Shown here: piece by piece, positions 1-6,430 of the stretch
Numbering within the stretch: the first letter of the stretch is position 1
How the letters are laid out: each line of letters begins with the position of its first letter
NCBI GenBank assembly: GCA_025353235.1
Contig: JANXQZ010001039.1
Coordinates: forward strand, 1 to 7,869
Direction: 5' to 3'
DNA length: 7,869 nt
Origin: Bryobacterales bacterium
GTDB taxonomy: Bacteria > Acidobacteriota > Terriglobia > Bryobacterales > Bryobacteraceae
The notes under the pieces: generated by a model
Seen by the model: the letters and a program-made list of their open reading frames with translations, nothing else
Database searches by the model: none
What the model was told of the DNA's origin: nothing
Program-made: the position numbers and the translations under genes

Positions 1-182
1 GTGGCATTCCAAAGCTGCCGATACTTGAAACCGCTCCCTCATGGTCACGGCTCGGAAGTTAGCAAGCGGTTCAGCCTTCCCATCACCCTGCTCGGCAGTC
101 GAGGTTCGTTGCGGCCTGCGAAGATATTAGTGGATAGAGTACAAGGCAGCATGGCCGCAACAAATTGGTTGATGTAGTACTT
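1..182 (+). other. Left-edge segment with an unassigned open frame (1-177)
   Basis: A plus-strand frame is open from base 1 to a TAG at 175-177 (58 codons, starting within or before the window) and stops five bases before the stop codon of the convergent glycosyltransferase. The peptide is rich in Arg, Ser and Leu and shows no motif I recognise. The complementary strand is also open over about the first 125 bases, in a frame containing RAVTMRERF, so neither strand is clearly coding. It could be the 3' end of a gene lying outside the window, part of a repeated element, or chance. I see no terminator hairpin between it and the glycosyltransferase. Confidence 0.2.
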
Positions 183-902
183 TCAGGCAGAACGATACTT
201 TCCCGCGAAACCATTCCGCCGGATGGTCAACAGATCGCCGAACGACCGCAGCCCCTGTGCAAGTTGCACCTTGCTGCCCTCGACATTCGCCCATCGCACG
301 GGAACCTCGATCGCCTTCAGTCCGCACTCCTTGGCAATGAACAAGTCCTCTACGTCAAAGCTAAACCCATCCAGCAGTTGGCGCGAGAAAACTGCGGACG
401 CCGCGCTTGCCTCAAACAGTTTAAAGCCGCACTGCGTATCTTCGAATGGCAGCCCTGTGAGCAGCCGCATGACCAGATTGAAACACCGCCCTGAATACTC
501 GCGAAATATCGATTGATGCACTTCCACCAAAGATCTGTCCACCGCGCGGGAGCCGATTGCGATCACAGCCTGTTTGGCGCGCGCGGCGCAATAAAGCTTG
601 TCGGCCTCTTCAATCGGAGTGGAAAGGTCGGCGTCCGTGTAGAGAATCCATTCGCCCCTCGCGGAGAGCATGCCGTTGCGGACAGCGTACCCTTTGCCGC
701 GATTTCCAGGATTTCGGATCAGACGGACTTGCGCATACTTCTCAATAACTGCGGCCGTCCTATCGGACGAGCCGTCGTCCACCACAATCGTCTCGCTGAA
801 CTGTAAATTGCGGGTCCCGAGCCATGCAATGACGCGGTCCAAAGTGGCTGGTAATCGCTTCTCCTCGTTGTAAGCAGGAATCACGATTGAGAGTGAAGTC
901 AA
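183..902 (-). CDS. GT2 family glycosyltransferase, polyprenyl (dolichyl)-phosphate beta-glucosyltransferase type
   Basis: Probable cytoplasmic-face enzyme moving a sugar, most likely glucose, from a nucleotide sugar to a polyprenyl phosphate for envelope glycan synthesis. With a TTG start at 902 it has 239 residues. The GT-A fold begins at once with VIPAYNEE (7-14); VVDDGSSD (40-47) and the metal-binding DADLSTP (90-96) follow. NRGKGYAVRNG (67-77) and DTQCGFK (155-161) are hallmarks of the ALG5/DPG-synthase subgroup. There is no C-terminal membrane segment, unlike DPM-type synthases with GtrA domains. A GTG at 968 would add 22 residues, but these lie wholly inside the upstream gene and precede the fold. 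The TTG instead overlaps the upstream TGA as TTGA, which suggests translational coupling. No clear Shine-Dalgarno sequence precedes it. Family assignment is firm; donor and acceptor are inferred. Confidence 0.9.
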   Translation of the reverse strand: MTSLSIVIPAYNEEKRLPATLDRVIAWLGTRNLQFSETIVVDDGSSDRTAAVIEKYAQVRLIRNPGNRGKGYAVRNGMLSARGEWILYTDADLSTPIEEADKLYCAARAKQAVIAIGSRAVDRSLVEVHQSIFREYSGRCFNLVMRLLTGLPFEDTQCGFKLFEASAASAVFSRQLLDGFSFDVEDLFIAKECGLKAIEVPVRWANVEGSKVQLAQGLRSFGDLLTIRRNGFAGKYRSA

Positions 903-2095
903 CTTGTCATTATACGATTCGAGGTGACGCGGTAGGCTTCGTACACCTTTTCGAAAACGCTGTCCCACGACATCGACAGCGCGTACTCGCGCGCGGCCAG
1001 GGATAGGGACCGGCGCAATTCCTTGTCGGCCATCACCCGACGGACCGCGCCGATGAACCCGGCATCATCGGCTCCTACGAACCCTGTGACGCCTTCATTC
1101 ACGAGGAACTTCGGTCCTCCGCTGGAGGTGACCACTACCGGCACGCCAGACGAATATGCTTCGAGCACCACATTTCCGAACGTGTCGGTGTGCGAAGGGA
1201 ACACGAACAGGTCCATATTCGCGTAGGCCTCGGCCAGCGGTTCGCCCGTCAGGACGCCTGGAAAATCGGCGCGCCGCAAATTCGCTTTCAGCCACTCGAG
1301 TTCATCGCCATCGCCCACTATGAGAAAGCGATAATCGGCGATTCCAGCATCCATTAAAGAGCGCTCGATGTCCACCAAAAAGCGAACGCTTTTCTCGGGC
1401 GTCACCCGTCCCACGAACCCCAGCGTGAAGGCGCTATCGATCCGTTTGCGCTTAGCGGGATCGAAGAGCACGGTGTCCGCCCCGCGCTGCATCAGGAACG
1501 TCGGCTTGCCGGTCAGCTTCGAGAGAAGATCCACCAACCCTTGGTTGGGAGCCAGCAGTACGCGCGCCCGGCCATAGAACCAAGCGCACATATTCAGGAT
1601 GGAGCGCTCTGCCAAATCGGCCGCCCCCTGACGCGGAGCCTCAGGCATAAACGAGATGAACTTCGCTAGCCGTTTGGCTCCAAACTCGTGGAGATTGGTG
1701 TGCCAGGATGCGATCAGCGGAATGGCCAGTTGATGCGCCAGAGTCGCTCCCAGAATGCCAAGGTCGCTAGGGCCGGTGATGTGGATCAGGTCAGGGCGGA
1801 ATTCTTGGAGAATATCAGCGGCCCGCTTCCGGTGCCGGAGAAACAGCGGATCGAATGACATGTCGCGCTCGATGGGAAATGCCGCCGGTCCGCGCTGTAA
1901 CTCGAACGTCGTCACCGAGCCGTCGCTTCGCAAGTCGTTTTCGGGTGCGACGTGAGCGCTGAGAAAGGGCAGTTGTCTCCGGCGGGCGAAAGCATCGAAC
2001 TGGCGGCTGGTCAGCGCCACGCCGTTTACTTCGTGAAATGAATCGGCGAAAAAGGCCACGCGCGGAACGGCTTTGGCGGTGGGATCGAGGGTCAA
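899..2095 (-). CDS. GT4 family glycosyltransferase (GT-B fold; MgtA/SqdX-like)
   Basis: Retaining GT-B enzyme of 398 residues, a normal length for the family, predicted to add a hexose from a nucleotide sugar to a lipid or glycan at the inner membrane. The N-terminal Rossmann half has the acceptor-side loop HEVNGVALTS (21-30), DLIHITGPSDLG (102-113) and SWHTN (130-134). The C-terminal half has GFVGRVTPEKS (226-236), whose R230 and K235 fit the phosphate-binding pair of GT4 enzymes. GDGDE (261-265) and a donor-sugar loop TDTFGNVVLE (303-312) follow. The E-x7-E motif appears as D304-x7-E312, a conservative variant. The start is TTG at 2095, supported by AGAGGAG seven bases upstream. The gene lies 56 bases downstream of rnpB on the same strand and overlaps the GT2 gene by four bases, so the two enzymes probably act in one glycolipid or polysaccharide pathway. 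The exact substrate cannot be read from sequence. Confidence 0.92.
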   Translation of the reverse strand: MTLDPTAKAVPRVAFFADSFHEVNGVALTSRQFDAFARRRQLPFLSAHVAPENDLRSDGSVTTFELQRGPAAFPIERDMSFDPLFLRHRKRAADILQEFRPDLIHITGPSDLGILGATLAHQLAIPLIASWHTNLHEFGAKRLAKFISFMPEAPRQGAADLAERSILNMCAWFYGRARVLLAPNQGLVDLLSKLTGKPTFLMQRGADTVLFDPAKRKRIDSAFTLGFVGRVTPEKSVRFLVDIERSLMDAGIADYRFLIVGDGDELEWLKANLRRADFPGVLTGEPLAEAYANMDLFVFPSHTDTFGNVVLEAYSSGVPVVVTSSGGPKFLVNEGVTGFVGADDAGFIGAVRRVMADKELRRSLSLAAREYALSMSWDSVFEKVYEAYRVTSNRIMTS

Positions 2096-2151
2096 TTCAA
2101 AACTCCTCTGCCTTGAGCCTCGCGGAGAGGTGATCTGCGGCCATCATTCGG
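2096..2151 (-). other. Spacer between rnpB and the GT4 gene, with a 16-codon micro-ORF
   Basis: These 56 bases separate the rnpB 3' end from the glycosyltransferase. There is no stable hairpin followed by a T-run, so no intrinsic terminator is visible. A short frame starts at ATG 2147 (MMAADHL..., 16 codons) and ends with TGA at 2097-2099, one base before the TTG start. Whether it is translated is unknown: it has no evident Shine-Dalgarno sequence of its own and could be chance. Confidence 0.25.
2103..2109 (-). promoter_or_regulatory. Ribosome binding site deciding the TTG start of the GT4 gene
   Basis: AGAGGAG on the minus strand, seven bases before TTG at 2093-2095. No ATG or GTG in frame offers a better start, so this site fixes the start at 2095. 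CCTCT at 2126-2130 is complementary to part of it and could form a weak five-pair hairpin over it. Confidence 0.75.
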
Positions 2152-2540
2152 CGGGCGTGCCGATCTATAAGCCGGTTTCTGTGCCCCAAAAACCGGAGCG
2201 GCAGTCATTCTTCTAGACCAGACATTACTGCCTGGCTCAAGCAACCTACCCGGAAGTCGAACGGAGCGGGCCGCCCCTCCTCCCCTATTTGGTCTTGCTC
2301 CGCATGGGGTTTGCCCTGCCAGACGAATTGCTCCGTCCGCGGTGCGCTCTTACCGCACCTTTTCACCCTTACCATCCGTTTCCGGATGGCGGTACATTTT
2401 CTGTGGCACTTTCCGTAAAATCCGCTTTGAGCGGACCCCCCCGGCCGTTAGCCGGCATCCTGCCCTGTGGAGACCGGACTTTCCTCCCGCCTTTTCCGGT
2501 TTCCCGGAGCAGGCCGGCGACTGCCCGACCGGCACGCCCA
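2152..2540 (-). ncRNA. rnpB: RNase P RNA, bacterial A-type
   Basis: Catalytic RNA of ribonuclease P, which matures tRNA 5' ends. The universal core is plain on the minus strand: GAGGAAAGTCCGG (2486-2474) with CCACAGGGCA (2470-2461), the segment GTAAGAGCGCACCG, GGAGCAAGACCAAATAGG, then GGGTAGGTTGCTTGAG (2251-2236), which carries the GGU expected to pair with tRNA CCA. Near the 3' end comes ACAGAAACCGGCTTATAG (2182-2165). Helix P1 closes the molecule: GGGCGTGCCGGTC (2539-2527) pairs with GATCGGCACGCCC (2165-2153) over 13 base pairs including one G-U. The length of about 389 nt is typical. The ends are set from P1 and may be off by a few bases. No convincing promoter is seen immediately upstream. 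Short open frames over this region are shadows. Confidence 0.97.
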
Positions 2541-2693
2541 TTCGCTATTGTCGCAAAGCTTGTAAACAACACGAAATGTAAGAACAAAAATTACGTCTTA
2601 TGTGCAAGTTAGTGTAAAATGCTGTAGGGTGTCCACTAGCGTTTCAGGACCAAGGTGAAGGTTTGTTTGCGAAAAATATATAAGATAGTTTAC

Positions 2694-2704
2694 AGAGGAG
2701 GGAG
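2694..2704 (+). promoter_or_regulatory. Strong ribosome binding site of the OmpA-domain protein gene
   Basis: AGAGGAGGGAG contains a full AGGAGG (2696-2701) ten bases before ATG 2712, and a second GGAG seven bases before it. It sets the start at ATG 2712 rather than the in-frame GTG at 2655. The signal peptide also begins at this ATG. AT-rich TATATAAG (2677-2684) and TAAAAT (2615-2620) are possible -10 elements upstream, but neither has a convincing -35. Confidence 0.85.
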
Positions 2705-2711
2705 AAAAACC

Positions 2712-5700
2712 ATGCTACGCAAGTTCGCGATGTTATTCGTTCTTTCCTGCATCTTAGCTGCGTCGTTGCTCGCGCAGGGCTTGACTACGCAGGCGTCAAA
2801 AGATGACTGGGAAGAAGTTAACTTCGAATTCAACTCTGCAGTTCTTTCGGATGGGTATCCCAGCTTGCTGCGATTGGCCGATGCGCTTCATAAGAACACC
2901 GGCTACCGCGTTAAGGTTGAGGGCAACACCGATAATATCGGGTCGGAGAAATCCAACGAAAAACTCGGACTGGCTCGCGCAAATACCGTTCGCGATTTCC
3001 TCGTGAAATATGGTGCCGCGGCCAGCCAAATAGATGTTTCCACTCGCGGCAAGCGAGACCCGAAATATCCGGGATATAAGAATCGATATTCGAAAACGGA
3101 CGTGCCGCGGTGGATGAATCGCCGCGTGGTTCTCACCGTTACCGACCAAAACGGCAAGATGGTCAGCGACGGAAGCGTGGGCCAAGCTATCCAGGCGATG
3201 GCTCCAGCCGCGCCAGCCAATCCTCCCTGCTGCGACGACATTTTGAAACGTCTGGATCAGATTACGGGGCTGTTGAACGACATGAAGGGCCAAAACCAGG
3301 ACCTCAAGCGCGAACTCGACGCTCTGAAGAACCAGGAAACTGCTCTGGAAAACAAGGTCGCCAATCTGCCCAAGCCTCTAACCGAGGAAAAGACCGCGCA
3401 AGTGGTGGACGCCCGGCTTGAGAAAGCGCGCGATCCGCGTTTCTCGCTGCTTGGCCTGAACGTAGGCGCCGACCAGAACCGAGACATCACCTTTACGGGC
3501 AGCGGTCGCTTCTTCGCTCCTTTCAAGGATCACTTCGCCTTGCAAATTCAAGGCGAGTATATGTACTTCCGGAGCCAGAAGGAAGGCCAAGCCGATATAG
3601 GCCTCGTAAACCGTTACGGTGCTTTCCAGGGCGGACTTTTTGCCAGCTTCAAGAATGTAAGCTTGCGCGGGGCGGGCAACTCGGGCAATCTCGGCCAAGC
3701 AGCCGGCGTGTTCGATTACATCTTCTCGCGAGGCAAGGTCGGCGTGTTTGGCACCAAGGCGTTCATGACGAACTCCGTGCTGGATCGCCGCAACGCCACC
3801 TTTACCGATGCTGCTGGAAACACGATGATCGCTCCCAACGTATTTCTTGAGCGCTATCTCCATGTTGTCGACCAGATCGGCGTGCAGGGGACCGTCGGAT
3901 TATACGGCAACACGTACGTGGAAGCCAACATCGGCTACTTGAAATCGATCGCTCATGCGGATAGGCCGGGCGGCACGGTTCGTTTCGTGTTCCCCTTCAA
4001 CACGCATCTCGCGTTCACCGTCGAAGGCGGCGTGAACGAGACGCTGCTCGGCGCGAATAACAATGGCCGGGCTGTGGTTGGCATCCAATTTGGGAACCTC
4101 ATGCATCCCAAGGAGTTTGCCGGCATCGATCATGCCGTTCCCATGCAGGTTCCGCGCGTTCGCTACGAACTCGTAGAGCGTCGTTTGCAGGTGGGAGTCT
4201 CCCAGCCTATCGCCGACGCGGGCCCGGATCAGATTGGCGTACCTGCCGGATTGATTACTCTGAACGGCTCCAACTCACGTGATCCTAACGGTGAAGCCCT
4301 TACTTATCAGTGGGTGCAAGAAGGCGGACCCGCCGTTGCGCTCACGGGTGCAAACCAGCCGGTTGCGACCTTCACTGCCGCTTCTGGAGAGGCGTACAGC
4401 TTCCGTCTAACGGTTCGCAATACTGACGGCCAGCAGGCTTCGGCGCGGACTCGTGTGACAACGACCGCCGCTCCCCGCGTAGAGATTCTGTTCTTCAACG
4501 CGAACCCGACCACGATCAACGCAGGCCAGGCATCCACGCTCGCTTGGAGAGTTACCGGTGCAACTACGGTCACGATCGCGCCGGGAATCGGCAACGTCAA
4601 TCCGACCAACGGGTCAGTGACGGTGAGCCCGACCTCTACCACCACATACACGCTAACCGCCACTAACCCGCAGGGTTCGCAAACCGCGACCGCGACTGTG
4701 GTTGTTAACCAGCCTCAGCCTCAGTTGACCGTTTGCACTGCTGTGCCGATGACGATCAATCAGGGCGAGTCGTCGACTCTGTATTTCCAAAGCCTTAACG
4801 CAACCAGCGTGACGATTACCCCGGGAGTGGGAACCGTGGGCAACAACGGCAACGTTGTAGTCACTCCTACCGGCAACACAACCTACACGATTACCGCGAA
4901 CAATACGTTCGGCACCACCACGTGCAGCGTTTCCGTGCAAGTGACACCGGGCACCGGTCCGCGCATCGTGAAATTCAGCGCCGCTCCGCTGAATATCCCT
5001 CAAGGAGGCACATCGACACTCCTCTGGGTAGTCGATAATGCCGACACCGTGTCCATCGATCAGGGTGTTGGAACGGTGGACAACCGAGCGGGAACGCGCG
5101 ATGTGAATCCGCAGCAGACCACCGTGTACACGTTAACGGCGACCAATAAGTTTGGCACCGTGACCGCGCAAGTGACGGTGAACGTGGCGATTGTCGTTCC
5201 TCCTCCGCCGGCTCCAACGATCACGTCGTTCACGGCGAACCCGACCACCAGCCCAAGTGCGGGCGCTCCGGTAGTACTTAGCTGCCAAGCCAATAATGCT
5301 TCTCGCGTCGTAATCTCCGGGGTTGGCCCGGTCGACAAGAACGGCAACATTACGGTGAATCCCACGGTGCAGACGACTTACGTTTGCGTGGCAGTGGGCA
5401 ACGATCCAACCAAGCAAGCGTCGTCTAATTTGACGGTTCCGGTCGGTACTGCCCCGGTTGTAACGACTGGCGGACCGGTGATCGTAGTCACTAGTCCGAC
5501 TGCGAATTGCTCCGCCCAGGGTGGCACCACCACCGTGTGCGAAACGATCTACCGACAGATCAACCTCGATCTGACGGGCACAACCAGCGCAAACGGGCCG
5601 GTTACCTATGCCGTGTCGTCAAGGCAGACGACCTCGGTTGTGCTTAATCCCACGTCGGCTACTCCGACGGTCCAGTTGTCGGAATTGTTCGGGGATTACT

Positions 5701-5786
5701 TCTTCGACATTACGGCGACCGATAGCAAGGGGGTCACATCAACCGCTACGGTGGATGTGCGGCTCGTTGTTACTCGCGTCCGCTAA
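2712..5786 (+). CDS. Exported OmpA-domain / coiled-coil / beta-barrel protein with PKD and four Ig-like repeats
   Basis: 1024 residues, predicted to sit in the outer membrane and anchor it to peptidoglycan. Residues 1-21 are a signal peptide, with likely cleavage after LLA. An OmpA-like domain covers about 33-145: D74 and R89 in GNTDNIGS...LARA match the two diaminopimelate-binding residues of OmpA, and NRRV (136-139) closes it. A CC pair (173-174) precedes a coiled coil (177-219) with hydrophobic residues at 4-3 spacing. Residues 243-465 show alternating aromatic/glycine-rich strands like a beta-barrel. A PKD-like domain follows (about 499-588: ADAGPDQ, SRDPNGEALTYQW), then four Ig-like repeats of about 80 residues (589-915) and an unassigned module to 1024. 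OmpA domains usually sit at the C terminus, so the order is unusual. The gene is apparently monocistronic, with its own terminator. The barrel is inferred from composition; the other domains are clearer. No gene name is justified. Confidence 0.92.
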   Translation: MLRKFAMLFVLSCILAASLLAQGLTTQASKDDWEEVNFEFNSAVLSDGYPSLLRLADALHKNTGYRVKVEGNTDNIGSEKSNEKLGLARANTVRDFLVKYGAAASQIDVSTRGKRDPKYPGYKNRYSKTDVPRWMNRRVVLTVTDQNGKMVSDGSVGQAIQAMAPAAPANPPCCDDILKRLDQITGLLNDMKGQNQDLKRELDALKNQETALENKVANLPKPLTEEKTAQVVDARLEKARDPRFSLLGLNVGADQNRDITFTGSGRFFAPFKDHFALQIQGEYMYFRSQKEGQADIGLVNRYGAFQGGLFASFKNVSLRGAGNSGNLGQAAGVFDYIFSRGKVGVFGTKAFMTNSVLDRRNATFTDAAGNTMIAPNVFLERYLHVVDQIGVQGTVGLYGNTYVEANIGYLKSIAHADRPGGTVRFVFPFNTHLAFTVEGGVNETLLGANNNGRAVVGIQFGNLMHPKEFAGIDHAVPMQVPRVRYELVERRLQVGVSQPIADAGPDQIGVPAGLITLNGSNSRDPNGEALTYQWVQEGGPAVALTGANQPVATFTAASGEAYSFRLTVRNTDGQQASARTRVTTTAAPRVEILFFNANPTTINAGQASTLAWRVTGATTVTIAPGIGNVNPTNGSVTVSPTSTTTYTLTATNPQGSQTATATVVVNQPQPQLTVCTAVPMTINQGESSTLYFQSLNATSVTITPGVGTVGNNGNVVVTPTGNTTYTITANNTFGTTTCSVSVQVTPGTGPRIVKFSAAPLNIPQGGTSTLLWVVDNADTVSIDQGVGTVDNRAGTRDVNPQQTTVYTLTATNKFGTVTAQVTVNVAIVVPPPPAPTITSFTANPTTSPSAGAPVVLSCQANNASRVVISGVGPVDKNGNITVNPTVQTTYVCVAVGNDPTKQASSNLTVPVGTAPVVTTGGPVIVVTSPTANCSAQGGTTTVCETIYRQINLDLTGTTSANGPVTYAVSSRQTTSVVLNPTSATPTVQLSELFGDYFFDITATDSKGVTSTATVDVRLVVTRVR
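4476..5456 (+). repeat. Four tandem Ig-like repeats within the OmpA-domain protein
   Basis: Protein-level repeat units begin at residues 589, 671, 751 and 836 (spacing 82, 80, 85). Each follows the pattern: hydrophobic strand, NP or AP turn, INxGxxSTL strand, xVTI or xVSI, PGxGxV turn, a V-P-TTTYTLTATN strand, and a final TxTVxV strand. The nucleotide copies are well diverged, so this is an old duplication, unlikely to recombine easily. Unit 4 has a cysteine pair (C858, C892) at the positions filled by W and T in unit 3, as in classical Ig disulfides. Unit 2 has C675 and C738 in different strands. Confidence 0.85.
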
Positions 5787-5809
5787 GTTAAGTTAGGTGT
5801 TTTGATGAG

Positions 5810-5838
5810 AGGGGCAGGTCTTCGGACCTGCCCCTTTT
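5810..5838 (+). terminator. Rho-independent terminator with UUCG tetraloop
   Basis: GGGGCAGGTC (5811-5820), loop TTCG, GACCTGCCCC (5825-5834), extended by A5810-T5835 to 11 perfect pairs and followed by TTTTGTTT. It lies 24 bases after the stop of the OmpA-domain gene. Read on the minus strand the hairpin is followed by TCTCATC, a poor U-tract, so it would serve the toxin-antitoxin side only weakly. Confidence 0.95.
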
Positions 5839-5873
5839 GTTTGCTCAGCCTTTCTTGCTCCACGGGCCGGGTC

Positions 5874-6122
5874 TTAGCGGTACGCCTCGCGTCGATTGCG
5901 TACTCTTAGAATGCGGATCCTATGCGAGTCCCGAGCGAAGCTAACGCGCCAATCGCCGACGCGGAGCCGAAACTCAGCCGGTCAAACGCCGTGGAGTTGA
6001 AGAACGTTGCCTACACCTTCTGCCGCAAAGCGCTCGATAGCTTCTCGTACGCGAGTACCTATCGGGCCGTCAAGACTCGCCAGATCATCGACTGCCTGAC
6101 TTGTCCATTCGATTTCTTTCAC
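5874..6122 (-). pseudogene. RelE/ParE-type toxin broken by an in-frame TGA
   Basis: Read from GTG 6122, the frame gives 46 residues (VKEIEWTSQAVDDLASL..., LQLHGV), then TGA at 5982-5984, then in the same frame 35 further residues to TAA at 5874-5876: PAEFRLRVGDWRV, RIRILRVRNRREAYR. The second part is the conserved RelE/ParE beta-sheet with the arginines and the C-terminal tyrosine that RelE uses for mRNA cleavage. With the stop read through, the length of 82 codons is normal for the family. A single substitution, for example CGA or GGA to TGA, explains it, and no ATG, GTG or TTG occurs afterwards in frame for a restart. The gene follows the antitoxin by 14 bases, the usual order. What remains is probably a non-toxic stub. 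A sequencing error is possible, and a 175-residue open frame on the other strand is a shadow. Confidence 0.85.
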
Positions 6123-6136
6123 GTCAGGGTCGGCTC

Positions 6137-6403
6137 TTACTTTAATCCCAGTCGCTGCATCGCTTCGTGGTGCGGAATCCCTTTACCGCCGTTGGCGGCC
6201 AACCAATCGCGGGCCTGCTGCACAGCCTGCTGCTCGTCCAATGTCTCTTCTTCATCGTCAATCGGCGCGTGGCGTAGAGCAGCCTCTACCGGATCGACAA
6301 GCGTTTCCAGCAAGCTTACAAGCGCGGAGAGCTGTGCTTGCGGTAGGCGGTCAATCAGCGCGTGGGCTATTTGGTGCGTCTCAGTCAAGGTCCTCATTCT
6401 CAT
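6137..6403 (-). CDS. Antitoxin of a RelE/ParE-type toxin-antitoxin pair
   Basis: 88 residues, acidic in the middle (DDEEETLDEQQ, about 49-59), with a helical N-terminal part (THQIAHALIDRLPQAQLSAL) and a C-terminal segment WLAANGGKGIPHHEAMQRLGL. I recall this layout from small antitoxins next to RelE-like toxins: a helical N-terminal region, then an acidic linker and a short toxin-wrapping tail. The start is ATG 6403, or ATG 6397 two codons later; neither has a strong Shine-Dalgarno sequence. The frame is intact while the toxin next to it is broken, so this may be an orphan antitoxin. Such antitoxins usually repress their own promoter, which here must lie in the 33 bases shared with the divergent peptidase gene. 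The role is inferred mainly from the toxin neighbour and resemblance. Confidence 0.8.
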   Translation of the reverse strand: MRMRTLTETHQIAHALIDRLPQAQLSALVSLLETLVDPVEAALRHAPIDDEEETLDEQQAVQQARDWLAANGGKGIPHHEAMQRLGLK

Positions 6404-6424
6404 TCTAGCGTCCGAGGGGCGCGA

Positions 6425-6430
6425 TATAAT
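6425..6430 (+). promoter_or_regulatory. Consensus -10 element (TATAAT) in the divergent intergenic region
   Basis: A perfect TATAAT lies six bases before the proposed TTG start of the peptidase. At 16-18 bases upstream there is no good -35 (ATTCTA at 6402-6407 is weak) and no TGn extension. The complementary ATTATA could feed the antitoxin direction as well. If it is used for the plus strand, transcription would begin at or very near 6437. Confidence 0.4.

Noticed and set aside
2541..2600. Promoter for rnpB upstream of P1 on the minus strand
   Set aside because: TTGTTT and CAATAG are present but only 13 bases apart, and no pair with normal spacing was found.
2289..2612. Open frames over 2289-2612 on both strands
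   Set aside because: The region is rnpB; the conserved RNA core and P1 pairing explain it fully.
2655..2711. GTG 2655 as start of the OmpA-domain protein
   Set aside because: It would place 19 extra residues before a normal signal peptide, while ATG 2712 has a strong AGGAGG ribosome binding site.
2739..2750. Possible lipobox with C13 in the signal peptide
   Set aside because: VLSC lies too early in the hydrophobic core, which continues for eight more residues to a normal LLA-Q cleavage site.
3378..3863. 161-residue minus-strand frame inside the OmpA-domain gene
   Set aside because: It is a shadow of the plus-strand coding sequence, which carries recognisable domains in this stretch.
6395..6406. 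Direct repeat CATTCT-CATTCT as an antitoxin operator
   Set aside because: Two six-base copies overlap the antitoxin start codons and encode its repeated Met-Arg; too short to support as an operator without binding data.
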